64,000 nt of DNA, taken from contig DASZTS010000078.1 in NCBI GenBank assembly GCA_035547915.1, forward strand, positions 1 through 64,000, written 5' to 3'. The notes beneath the pieces were generated by a model. That model was not told the DNA's origin and did not search any database. It worked only from the letters and a program-made list of their open reading frames with translations. The stretch comes from DASSFG01 sp035547915. GTDB lineage: Bacteria; Planctomycetota; Planctomycetia; Pirellulales; JAICIG01. A program made the position numbers and the translations under genes. The first letter of the stretch is position 1, and each line of letters starts with the position of its first letter. Of this stretch, positions 42,817-51,455 are shown one piece after another.

Positions 42817-44769
42817 TCACGACGCCGCGATATCGTCGAGCTCCAACTCGCCGTTCATTTGCAGACGGACCATCTGGCGGTAGCGGCCGCTCATGGCCAT
42901 CAAGTCGTCGTGCCGGCCGCTTTCGACGATGCGGCCGGCTTCGATCACGACGATCTGGTCGGCATGCATCACCGTGCTCAGTCGATGGGCGATGACGAAG
43001 CTTGTGCGGCCTTCGAGCAACTTCGACAGACTTTGTTGGATGAGACGTTCGCTCTCGGTATCAAGATTGCTCGTCGCTTCGTCGAGGATCAGGATGCGGG
43101 GGTCGGCCAGGACGGCGCGGGCGATGGCCAACCGCTGCCGCTGCCCGCCGCTGAGTTTCACTCCGCGTTCGCCGATGAGCGTGTCGTAGCCCTGCGGCAG
43201 CGCCGCAATGAACTCGTGCGCATGGGCGATGCGCGCGGCCTGTTCGATCTCGTCGGGCGCGGCCTGTCGCCGCGCGTAGCCGATGTTGTCGGCCACCGTG
43301 CCATCGAAGAGGAAGATGTCCTGCTCGACCACGCCCAGCAAGCGGCGGTAGCTGTCGACGTCGAGGTCGCGCAGGTCGACGCCGTCGAGCATTACGCGGC
43401 CCGCGGTCGGATCGTAGAAACGGGCCACCAGGTTGCAGAGCGTCGTCTTGCCCGCCCCGCTCCGCCCCACGAGTGCCACCATCTGCCCAGGCTCGGCGAC
43501 GAGGTTCACATCGTGCAGCACCAGTTCGTCTGCGGCCGGATAGCGGAAGTCGACATTCTCCAGCGTGATCCGGCCGGCCACCTTCTGCCGATCGAGCGTC
43601 AGGGCGCCGGGCATGGGGGGCATCTCGTCGGGTTCGGCCAGCAGGTCGAGCACGCGGTCGAGTCCGGCCAGCCCGCCCTGTAGCGACGTGGCGCTCTCGG
43701 CCAGCACGGCGAGCGGCTCCAAGAGCATCGCCAGGTAGACGAGGAACATCATCAATTCGCCCAGCGTCAGCCGGCCGCTCAGCACCTGCGACCCACCGTA
43801 CAACAGCAGCCCGGCCGACGAGAGCGGAATCAGAACATCCCACACGATTTCGACGCCGCGTGACCACCACCAGGCGTACAATTCTTGCCTGGCCATCAGG
43901 TCGCCCGCGCGCACGAAGCGGCCGGCTTCGCTCTGCTGCCGGCCGAAGGCCCGCACCACGCGCATGCCGCCGAACGCTTCGGTGGCGTGGCCGTCGATAT
44001 CCTGACGTTGCCGGCGGATGTCGCGGTGCAGCGGACGGATGCGGCCGATCCACGTGCGATGGCTATAGAACACGGCGGGCAAGAGCAAGAACGCGCCGGC
44101 CAGCAGCCGCCAGTCGACGACCGCCAGCACGGCCATGCTGCCGGCGAGCTGTACCACCGCCCGCCAGGGATTGTAGAGCATGCTGAACACCAGGTCGCCG
44201 ATGCCGCCGGCGTCTTCGCGCAGCAGGCTGGCGACGCCCCCCGATTTGAGCTGATAGACGCGGTGCAAGGGCAAGCGGGCGGCGTGTTCGAAGGCCCGTT
44301 TGCGGATGCGTGCCTGCACCCGCTTGGTGGCCTGCGTGGCGGACCAGCGGCCCCAGATGTGAATCACCGTCTGCACGAGTGAGACCACGAGCACGCCGCC
44401 GGCGATCACCAGCAGCAACCGTCCGCGTCCCTGTTCGGCATTGAGCCACTGAAGCCAAGGCACGGTGATCGGCCTGCCGCCCAAGACATTGTCGATCACG
44501 ACCTTCGTGGCTGCGGGCGGCACGAGTTTGAGCAGCGTCGAAACGCTCAGCGTGGCCATGGCGAGTGCCAATTGCAGCCGGCACCCCTTGAGCAGTCCCA
44601 AGAACTCGCGGAACAGCGTCCAGAACGAATGGTTGCGTGGCGTGAGCGGGCGCACCCCGTGGCCGCTCGCGGACACGGCCACATCGAACTCTCCCGCCTG
44701 GCGACGACGGGGGAGTTCGCTCAGATATTCGCTGAAACGGCGGCGACTGGTTGTCGGACGCGAAGGCAT
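42817..44769 (-). CDS. ABC exporter, fused permease and ATPase (MsbA/LmrA-like)
   Basis: This 650-aa half-transporter has about 75 polar residues, then six TM helices (LALAMATLSVSTLLKLVPP to LLEPLAVLAESATSL). The nucleotide-binding domain follows, with Walker A GRSGAGKTT, Q-loop VVEQDIFLFDG, signature KLSGGQRQRLAIARA and Walker B ILILDEATSNLD. It ends with the usual H-loop block SFVIAHRLSTVMHADQI. It should work as a homodimer that exports lipids, peptides or drugs. Substrate is not deducible. The serine hydrolase gene follows. Confidence 0.9.
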   Translation of the reverse strand: MPSRPTTSRRRFSEYLSELPRRRQAGEFDVAVSASGHGVRPLTPRNHSFWTLFREFLGLLKGCRLQLALAMATLSVSTLLKLVPPAATKVVIDNVLGGRPITVPWLQWLNAEQGRGRLLLVIAGGVLVVSLVQTVIHIWGRWSATQATKRVQARIRKRAFEHAARLPLHRVYQLKSGGVASLLREDAGGIGDLVFSMLYNPWRAVVQLAGSMAVLAVVDWRLLAGAFLLLPAVFYSHRTWIGRIRPLHRDIRRQRQDIDGHATEAFGGMRVVRAFGRQQSEAGRFVRAGDLMARQELYAWWWSRGVEIVWDVLIPLSSAGLLLYGGSQVLSGRLTLGELMMFLVYLAMLLEPLAVLAESATSLQGGLAGLDRVLDLLAEPDEMPPMPGALTLDRQKVAGRITLENVDFRYPAADELVLHDVNLVAEPGQMVALVGRSGAGKTTLCNLVARFYDPTAGRVMLDGVDLRDLDVDSYRRLLGVVEQDIFLFDGTVADNIGYARRQAAPDEIEQAARIAHAHEFIAALPQGYDTLIGERGVKLSGGQRQRLAIARAVLADPRILILDEATSNLDTESERLIQQSLSKLLEGRTSFVIAHRLSTVMHADQIVVIEAGRIVESGRHDDLMAMSGRYRQMVRLQMNGELELDDIAAS

Positions 44770-45078
44770 GCGCTTATGTGTGCAGGTAAGGTCGTTCGCC
44801 CCATTATAGGCGGCGCGCCGCGATGCGGCGACGAACGGCCATAACGAGTTTCATAACGAGTGCCCTTAACCTGCGACGGCAAGCGTATAAACGTCACACT
44901 CGGCCGGGAGGTGTTCCACGATACCGACTGATCGCGGAAATGCCCTTCCCGCCGGCCGGTATTTCTTACTCAACCATCGGGCATGAGTAATCATCGCTGG
45001 CCGCGGAAACCGGTTGACTCTCGCCGCGCGGCAACCGACAATCGCTGAAGAGACGCGCCTTTTCCCGGAAACACACGC
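44770..45078. other. Intergenic region before the Hsp70 gene
   Basis: There is no gene here. A 10-bp direct repeat CATAACGAGT lies at 44840-44849 and 44852-44861. A TATAAA at 44886-44891 has CTTAAC 16 bp upstream as a poor -35. There is no CIRCE inverted repeat, so HrcA control is not supported. Confidence 0.4.
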
Positions 45079-46650
45079 ATGGATTTCAAGCCAGGCCACA
45101 CCGTCGGTATCGACCTGGGTACCACCTTTTCGGCCATCGCACACCTCGACGCCGAGGGCAACCCCGTCGCCCTGCCGAACGAAGAAGAAGAAATCGAAAC
45201 TCCCAGTCTTATTCTGTTGGCCGAGAGCGGTCACGTGATCGTCGGCCCCAGCCGCACCCGCGCGGCCATGGAAGATCCCGACCATGTGGTCGAACGCGTC
45301 AAGCGGCACATGGGGAGCACCGAATACAAGCGGACGTTCGACGGTCACGAGATCACGCCCGAGTTCCTCTCGGCGTTGATTCTGAAGAAGCTGCGGCAAG
45401 ACGCCGAGAAGCGCATCGGCACGATCGGCAACGCCGTCATCACGGTGCCCTACTATTTCAACGACTCCCGCCGCAAGGCCACGCAAGATGCCGGCCGCAT
45501 CTCGGGAGTGAACGTCATCGACATCATCAACGAGCCGACGGCCGCCACGCTGACCTATGCCTGGCAGCGCGGCGAACTGGGTGGCTCACAATTCGGCAAG
45601 CCGCACATGGCGCTGGTCTATGACCTGGGCGGCGGCACGTTCGACGTGACGGTGGTCAAATATACGCCGACACACTTCCAGGTGCTGGCCACCGACGGCG
45701 ACGTCTATCTGGGCGGTATCGACTGGAACGACCGCCTGCTGAACTTCGTGGCCGATGAGTTCAAGAAGCGGCATGGCAGCGACCCGCGCGATTCGGCCGT
45801 CACCACGCAGGTGTTGCGCAACGACTGCGACCTGGCCAAGATCGACCTTTCGCAAAAGCAACAGACGAGCATCGTCTGCCGGCACGAGGGGAAGAGTAAC
45901 TCGGTGTCCATCACGCGTGAGCAGTTTGAGCAGATGACGGCCGACCTCTTGCAGCGCACGATCGATACCACGGAGTTGGTGATCGAGCAGGCCAAGATCC
46001 AACCGAACGATCTCGACGCCATCGTGTTGGTGGGCGGATCGACGCTGATGCCCAAGGTGCCCGCGTTACTCGAACAGGTCACCGGCAAGAAGCCGTTCCA
46101 GGGTCTTTCGCCCCATACGGCCGTCGCCCAAGGCGCCGCCATCCACGCGGCCATCCTCGAAGCCAAGTTCCGCGGCAGCGGCAGCGACCTGGCCGAGAAG
46201 GTGCGGCGACACTTGAAGAACGTCAAACAAGACGACGTGAACTCGCACAGCCTGGGCGTGGTGGTGCGGCACCCCAAGACGGGCAAGCCCTACAACCACG
46301 TGATGATTCCCCGCAACACGACCCTGCCCATCGAGAAACAGCAGGTCTTCAATACCTCGGAGCCCGGACAGATTCGCGCCACGGTCAAGGTTATCGAGGG
46401 GGACGCGCCCGATCCGGGCGCCTGTTCGCTGATCGGCAATTGCAGCATCACGCAGCTTCCCGACAACCTGCCCAAGGGTTCGCCGGTGGAAGTGACCTAC
46501 GCCTACGGCTCGGATGGCCGCGTGCGTGTGCGAGCCCGCGACAAGACGGGCGGAAAGGAAGCCGCGATCGAAATCGAGCGTCGCGGCGGGCTCGACGAAA
46601 AGCAGATCGATGCCTATTCCGCCCTGGCAGGCTCGTATGTGGTGGAGTAG
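45079..46650 (+). CDS. Short Hsp70-family chaperone
   Basis: This 523-aa Hsp70 relative has the complete ATPase domain: GIDLGTTFSAIAHLDAEG, the linking segment IINEPTAATLTYAW, DLGGGTFDVTVVKY and VLVGGSTLMPKV. After residue ~380 there is a beta-type substrate-binding part (NSHSLGVVVRHPKTGKPYNH, IPRNTTLPIEKQQVF), but no alpha-helical lid. DnaK is normally ~640 aa. Missing lids are known in some specialised bacterial Hsp70s. The next gene, nine bases below the stop, encodes a J-like membrane protein, which suggests a dedicated, possibly membrane-bound pair. This is not the housekeeping DnaK. Confidence 0.88.
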   Translation: MDFKPGHTVGIDLGTTFSAIAHLDAEGNPVALPNEEEEIETPSLILLAESGHVIVGPSRTRAAMEDPDHVVERVKRHMGSTEYKRTFDGHEITPEFLSALILKKLRQDAEKRIGTIGNAVITVPYYFNDSRRKATQDAGRISGVNVIDIINEPTAATLTYAWQRGELGGSQFGKPHMALVYDLGGGTFDVTVVKYTPTHFQVLATDGDVYLGGIDWNDRLLNFVADEFKKRHGSDPRDSAVTTQVLRNDCDLAKIDLSQKQQTSIVCRHEGKSNSVSITREQFEQMTADLLQRTIDTTELVIEQAKIQPNDLDAIVLVGGSTLMPKVPALLEQVTGKKPFQGLSPHTAVAQGAAIHAAILEAKFRGSGSDLAEKVRRHLKNVKQDDVNSHSLGVVVRHPKTGKPYNHVMIPRNTTLPIEKQQVFNTSEPGQIRATVKVIEGDAPDPGACSLIGNCSITQLPDNLPKGSPVEVTYAYGSDGRVRVRARDKTGGKEAAIEIERRGGLDEKQIDAYSALAGSYVVE

Positions 46651-46659
46651 CTCTCCTCG

Positions 46660-47709
46660 ATGAGCAGCACGCAACTCGACGTCTATCGCGACTGGCTGGG
46701 CATCAAGGAAACCGTTCGGCCGCTCACGCACTACCAGTTGCTGAGCCTGAAATTGTTCGAGGATGACCCGAACGTCATCCGCTCGAGCTATCGCAAGTTC
46801 AACGCCCACGTGCGCAAGTACGCGGCCGGCGAGTACGGCCCGCAGTCGCAGGCGCTGCTCAACGAGTTGTGCCAGGCGATGCTCTGCCTCACCGACACGG
46901 TGCGGAAGACCGAGTACGACGCGTCGCTCGGCCGGGCCGCGGCTCCCTCAACCACCAAGGCACGCACGTTCGAAGAACTGCTCGTGGCCCGCAAGGTGGT
47001 GACCGCCGAGCAGCTCGAAAAGGCCCGCCGGCTGTCGAAGACGATCGGCGTCGAGGTGCGCGACGCCATCATGCAGCAGCGCGCGGCACCCGCCGAGCAG
47101 GTCATGCCGGTGTATGCCGAATCGCTGGGGATTGCGTTCGTCGAACTCAGCGACGTGCAGATCGACGAGTCGCTGGTGCCGAACGTGCCGGCCGTCACGG
47201 CCCGGCAGCAGTCGTGCGTGCCGTTGATGGTGGCCGACGGTCGAGTGCTGCTGATGGCCCCGCACATGCTACCACCCGAGATCGAGGACCTGCTGCGTCT
47301 GCGCTTCGGAATGCCAGTGCGGCTGGTCTTCTCGACGCCCGGCGACATCAACCAGGTGATCGCCAAATACTATTCGCGCGAGGCGGCAAACGCCGAACTC
47401 AGCGCAGGGCCCGCCAAGATCGCGGCCACGCCTGCCGCGCCGGCGCCCGGCGCCGCGCAATCGCAAAAGGCCCAGGCGCGGGCTTCCAAATACAATCTCA
47501 GTCCCGAAGAGCGAGCCGCGGCGAGGAAGAAACAGTTGACCACCTGCTTGGTGGCGTTCAACTTTTCGGTGATCTTCGTCGTCTTCGGCCTGGCTATGTT
47601 CACGCGCTACTTCAATCAGCACCCCTACCTGAGCATGCTGAGCGGGGTGGGCTGTGGCGCTGTGGTCGCGGGCATCACCTACGTGGTGACCGAGTTGAAA
47701 GGGCCCTGA
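46660..47709 (+). CDS. J-like / MshEN-domain membrane protein
   Basis: This 349-aa protein has three parts. Residues 8-92 are a J-like domain closing with LCLTDTVRKTEYDASLG; it lacks the HPD tripeptide needed to trigger Hsp70 ATPase. Residues ~100-235 are an MshEN/T2SSE-N domain (AEQVMPVYAESLGIAFVELS, QQSCVPLMVADGRVLLMAP), a fold that can bind cyclic-di-GMP in secretion ATPases. After an Ala/Pro-rich linker, two TM helices end the protein (VAFNFSVIFVVFGLAMFT, MLSGVGCGAVVAGITYVV). Its gene follows the short Hsp70 by nine bases. The same J-like domain heads the kinase at 18029. Confidence 0.75.
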   Translation: MSSTQLDVYRDWLGIKETVRPLTHYQLLSLKLFEDDPNVIRSSYRKFNAHVRKYAAGEYGPQSQALLNELCQAMLCLTDTVRKTEYDASLGRAAAPSTTKARTFEELLVARKVVTAEQLEKARRLSKTIGVEVRDAIMQQRAAPAEQVMPVYAESLGIAFVELSDVQIDESLVPNVPAVTARQQSCVPLMVADGRVLLMAPHMLPPEIEDLLRLRFGMPVRLVFSTPGDINQVIAKYYSREAANAELSAGPAKIAATPAAPAPGAAQSQKAQARASKYNLSPEERAAARKKQLTTCLVAFNFSVIFVVFGLAMFTRYFNQHPYLSMLSGVGCGAVVAGITYVVTELKGP

Positions 47710-47725
47710 CGCCCGACACGGCTGG

Positions 47726-47890
47726 CTAATCTTCCGCGCTGGCGAGCCGTTCCAGCAGTGCGTCTACCTGGTTGCGTAAATCGGCCACCTGCAACTCGAG
47801 CACTTCGATCCGCAGTTCATCCGTCGGCGGTTGTTCGGGGCAATAGATGAAATCAATCGGGTCGAGATTCGCATCGGCGGCATGAGACAT
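47726..47890 (-). CDS. 54-aa coiled-coil peptide, unknown function
   Basis: A short frame starts at ATG 47890 with an AAAGGA Shine-Dalgarno eight bases upstream. It reads MSHAADANLDPIDFIYCPEQ, a hydrophilic part with one Cys, and then a regular heptad helix (LRIEVLELQVADLRNQVDAL) ending LASAED. The good ribosome-binding site and coherent heptads favour a real gene. It converges with the J-like gene. The 209 bp between it and the cyclase gene at 48100 hold nothing recognisable. Confidence 0.5.
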   Translation of the reverse strand: MSHAADANLDPIDFIYCPEQPPTDELRIEVLELQVADLRNQVDALLERLASAED

Positions 47891-48099
47891 GGTCGCAATC
47901 CTTTGTGCTGACGATGAAAAATAAAGATGCCGGGATCGTTGGCCGCACTATTCGTGCCGCGCGCGGCCGAGCCTGCGACATAGCCGACCGGTTTCTCGAT
48001 TCTGTGGGTTTTACGTTGTGGACGGTGGTCACGTTTGGCCACGGCGCGATAACTCTCATCTGCATCGCGGAAAGATGCCGTCGGATCGCATAGCGATCG

Positions 48100-49935
48100 T
48101 CACTTTCCGGGCAATTCCCAGACGGGATCGAAGGCCGATCCGGGCGAGGCGAGTTGTTGGGCCAGGTGGGTGGCCGCGCGCGACAAGAGCACGATGGCTG
48201 GGCCGTCGTCGGGACACAGGTCGAGCAACCGACCGAGTACGGCCGTCGCCTTGCTGAGCTGCTGTTGCTCGAACAGCCGAAGAGAATCCTCGTACAGCGA
48301 ACAGATTTCGACCCAGGCTCCGTCCGGTTGCGGCGACAACTCATAGAGCGTCACCGGTTCGGCGATGTTCACCACGCGCGCCTGGCATAGGCGGCGTGCG
48401 GGGAGCGAGCCTTCGGTGTGGTCGTACGTCGCCGCGGTGACGACCACACCGGCCCGTAGATACTTGGTCGCCCCTTGCACGCGGCTGGCGAGATTGACGG
48501 TGTTGCCCAGCGGCCCGTACTTGAACTTCCGATGCGAGCCCGTGTTTCCCACCCGCGCCGGGCCCGTGTTCACGCCGACGCCGACGCGCGTCGGTTCGCC
48601 CAGCCGCGGTTGCCATCGCTTGTTCAGCTCGGGCAGCGACTTCCAGATGTCGAGGGCCGCGCGGCAGGCAAGCCGCGCGTGGTCCGGTTGGGCGGTCGGT
48701 GCACCCCACATGGCCATCAGTTCGTCGCCCACGTAATCGACGAGCACGCCCTGGTGATGGAGGATGCACTCCGACAGCACGCCGAGCACGTCGTTGATCC
48801 ATTGCATGGTGCTGGTCGCGCCCAGCTTTTCGGCCACATGGCTGAAATCGCGAATGTCGCAGAACAGCACACTCACTTCGGCATCGCGGCCGGCGAGCAG
48901 GTCGGGATTGAGGGCCAGCTCGCGTGCCAGATCGGCCGAAAAGAACTGCTCGAACTGCACCTGGGCGACGGAAGCCTTCCGTTCCTGCTCCAACCGGGCG
49001 AGCCCGGCCGCCACGCCCGAGGCGAGCGTCTCCATGAGCATGGCTTCAGCCCGCGTGATGCGCGATTGCAACGGCGAGGGCTGGTGCTGCAAACGGTCGC
49101 CATAGACCGCGCCGATCACCTCGCGGCGGCGATCGAGGATGGGCGCGGCGACGACGGCTTCGACCTCGATCAGGCTCTCCTGGGCCGATTCGGTGGTGGT
49201 GGCGTCGCGCCAGATGGTCCGCTTATCGGTGCGCACGGCGGACAGCACGCTCCGGCTCGGCCGCCAATTGGCCGCGCGGGCGGGGGCGCGGTCGCCGAGT
49301 TGCTCGGCGGCGGTCGTCCATTCGCCCCCTTCGAGCAGCAAGACGCGGCCCGAATCGAGCCCGACCAGATCGACCACCGCGCTGGCGGCGCGCTTGAAGA
49401 AATCGTCGGTGCCGGTCGCGCTTTGCAGCACCTCGGCCACGGCTTGTAGCCACTCGACGAGCGACTCCGAATCACGCTCCACCGCGATCGGCAGGCCTGA
49501 TAGCGGTTTGCGACCACGGCTGCCCGTGCCCGGCGCCACCGTCGGATGACCCAGGCTGTGCAACACCTCGGCCGCGGTGCCCAGCGATTCGATGCGGACC
49601 TCGTAGTCCTGCACGTTGAGCTGGCAGGGAGCGAACATCTCGCGGCTCGCCCCCGGAGCGATCGTGCCGTCGCGCAGGCGGATGACGTTGGTCGACGAGA
49701 TGTTGAACACGCGCACGCGATCGTCGGCCACCGGCTCCAACCGCGCCTGCTGGCGCGAGACGCTGCTGTCGCTCAGCCGGGCGATGGCGATGCGTGCGCC
49801 CCGCTGTCCCATCAGCACGGTATAGAGCGGCTCGTCGGGCTTTTCCTGGCGGCCCAGCTCGATCGGCGATTCGAATTCTTGGCGATGGACGAGCCGACCC
49901 TTGACGAGCACCTCGAACTGGAACGGCGAGGACAT
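48100..49935 (-). CDS. FHA-GAF-class III nucleotide cyclase
   Basis: This is a 611-aa protein. Residues 1-115 are an FHA domain, a phosphothreonine reader (PIELGRQ, SSVSRQQARLEPV, NISSTNVIRL). Residues ~160-320 are a GAF-like sensor (SAVVDLVGLDSGRVLLLEGG, VVAAPILDRRREVIGAVYGD). Residues ~345-530 are a class III adenylate/guanylate cyclase: VSVLFCDIRDFSHVAEKLG, with the first metal Asp, LVDYVGDELMAMWGAP with the second, and GPLGNTVNLASRVQGA. A helical tail follows. It should make cAMP or cGMP in response to a phosphoprotein and a small ligand. It is the last gene of the overlapping operon (TAATG junction with the gene above), so it may report on those secreted proteins. Confidence 0.88.
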   Translation of the reverse strand: MSSPFQFEVLVKGRLVHRQEFESPIELGRQEKPDEPLYTVLMGQRGARIAIARLSDSSVSRQQARLEPVADDRVRVFNISSTNVIRLRDGTIAPGASREMFAPCQLNVQDYEVRIESLGTAAEVLHSLGHPTVAPGTGSRGRKPLSGLPIAVERDSESLVEWLQAVAEVLQSATGTDDFFKRAASAVVDLVGLDSGRVLLLEGGEWTTAAEQLGDRAPARAANWRPSRSVLSAVRTDKRTIWRDATTTESAQESLIEVEAVVAAPILDRRREVIGAVYGDRLQHQPSPLQSRITRAEAMLMETLASGVAAGLARLEQERKASVAQVQFEQFFSADLARELALNPDLLAGRDAEVSVLFCDIRDFSHVAEKLGATSTMQWINDVLGVLSECILHHQGVLVDYVGDELMAMWGAPTAQPDHARLACRAALDIWKSLPELNKRWQPRLGEPTRVGVGVNTGPARVGNTGSHRKFKYGPLGNTVNLASRVQGATKYLRAGVVVTAATYDHTEGSLPARRLCQARVVNIAEPVTLYELSPQPDGAWVEICSLYEDSLRLFEQQQLSKATAVLGRLLDLCPDDGPAIVLLSRAATHLAQQLASPGSAFDPVWELPGK

Positions 49936-51455
49936 TACGTCCCTTCCAACTTCTCGTTCTGAGCCAGCAGGATACGCTCGGCCCGAAACACAATCTCCAG
50001 ATCGCTCGATTTGAGGGCACCCTTCAAGGCAGGTATCGCCAAGCGGCCCAACTCCGTGAGGCGCTTTTCGGCCTCTTCGCGGCGGCCGTATTCCGTCGCG
50101 CCGAGTTGGGCGATGAGCTGCTGCACCTCGTCCTTGATCTTGGGGTCGAGATGGCGGACCGCGACCAGGGCCGTGCGCACCGTCTTCCGCGGCGCGGGGT
50201 AGGCCACCAGCGGCAGGCGCTCTTCGATGGCTTCCGCGGGCAAGCGGAAGAGCACGATCATCTCTTTGCTTTCCAGCAAGGTCGTGCCCGCCCGATCGAG
50301 CAGGAGGTCGATTTCGGCCTGCGTCAGGCCGAGCTTGAGCAGGCTGGCGGCCAGCGTTTGGCGAACGCCCTGGAACTCGGCAGAATCGCGCGCCAAGGGT
50401 TCCGACATGACCAGTTCGGTCGGTTCAAGCGCCGGCGCGGGCGTTGCCGCGGCCGGGGGATTCTGCCCGGGCGGCGGTGCTGGGCCGACGGGAACGGGCG
50501 CGGCGGGAACCGCGCCGGCCGGCACAGCCGCAACCACGGCCGCCGGCACCGCGACAGGAGCGGCAGGTTTGGCGTCTTCCCGTTTTTCTACTTTTTCTTC
50601 TGCGGGCTGATCTTTCGCGGGCTCTGCCGCCGCTGGCTTCTCGTCCACCAGCTTCTTCTCGGCAGGTTTCTCGTCGGTCGGTTTCGTCTCGGTTGGCTTA
50701 GCATCCGCCGGTTTTTCGGCTGGCTTCGCCTCGGCCGGTTTTGCTTCCGCGGGCTTTTCGTCGGCCGGCTTGGCGACGGCCTTGGCCTTCGAGGGCGGGA
50801 ACGAATCGAGCCGCCCGACGCGCACGCCGTCGTCTTGCGGAACGAGGATGAACAGATCGTGGAGCGGATGTTTGCCGGAATTGGTGATCAGATACGTTTC
50901 CGGCCCGCCGGTGATCTGTAGGGGCGCCTCGTACTTCAACTCACAGTCGTACGTCAAGAATCGTTCGCAGCGCGATTTATCTTTGACGTACAGGGCCTCG
51001 AGTTGCCGGCCCTGGTTGAACCAATGTTTTTCGTCGACGCTGGCGAAGAGGGCGTCTTTGTCAACCTCGGCAAGGGTCGCCACATCGAGCCAGCGCAGGC
51101 GGCCGCTCTTCGATTCGGCGGGCGGCCAATGTCCCACAAAGCGGCCCGACTGCACGCGCAGATCGACCTCCAGATCCTTCACCGGCTCGCCGTAGAGCGT
51201 GATCAACGAGAGCGGCGTCAGCTTACGTCCCTCGTTGGCCCGGCTGCGGTCGGTATCGACGACACCCGGCATGGCACTCGGATAGTGCTGCAACTCGTTG
51301 GCCTGTTCGAGGGTCGGATCGAGCCCCCACAGCGAGAGATCGTGCAGATCGTATTTGGCCTCGTCCTCGGCCGGCGCGGACGCGACGAACGCCAACAGGA
51401 CGACCGCGGACGAAAACCACCGCCGTGCGGACGAAAACCACTGCCGTGCTATCAC
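49935..51455 (-). CDS. Secreted Lys/Pro-rich protein with C-terminal HEAT-like part
   Basis: This 506-aa protein starts at GTG 51455, overlapping the previous stop (GTGA). The signal peptide contains a 21-bp DNA duplication, giving ARQWFSS-ARRWFSS. A folded domain of ~200 residues follows (KYDLHDLSLWGLDPTLEQAN, LEALYVKDKSRCERFLTYDC). Then comes a low-complexity KPAE/KPTD-rich region (about 220-300) and a Pro/Ala-rich stretch. The last ~100 residues are helical with LIAQLGATEYGRREEAEKRL and AIPALKGALKSSDLEIVFRA, like two HEAT repeats. Function is unknown. It is the fourth gene of the operon. Confidence 0.65.
   Translation of the reverse strand: MIARQWFSSARRWFSSAVVLLAFVASAPAEDEAKYDLHDLSLWGLDPTLEQANELQHYPSAMPGVVDTDRSRANEGRKLTPLSLITLYGEPVKDLEVDLRVQSGRFVGHWPPAESKSGRLRWLDVATLAEVDKDALFASVDEKHWFNQGRQLEALYVKDKSRCERFLTYDCELKYEAPLQITGGPETYLITNSGKHPLHDLFILVPQDDGVRVGRLDSFPPSKAKAVAKPADEKPAEAKPAEAKPAEKPADAKPTETKPTDEKPAEKKLVDEKPAAAEPAKDQPAEEKVEKREDAKPAAPVAVPAAVVAAVPAGAVPAAPVPVGPAPPPGQNPPAAATPAPALEPTELVMSEPLARDSAEFQGVRQTLAASLLKLGLTQAEIDLLLDRAGTTLLESKEMIVLFRLPAEAIEERLPLVAYPAPRKTVRTALVAVRHLDPKIKDEVQQLIAQLGATEYGRREEAEKRLTELGRLAIPALKGALKSSDLEIVFRAERILLAQNEKLEGT

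Noticed and set aside
44770..45078. CIRCE/HrcA operator upstream of the Hsp70 gene
   Set aside because: GAGTGC occurs once, but the required TTAGCACTC-N9-GAGTGCTAA inverted repeat is absent.
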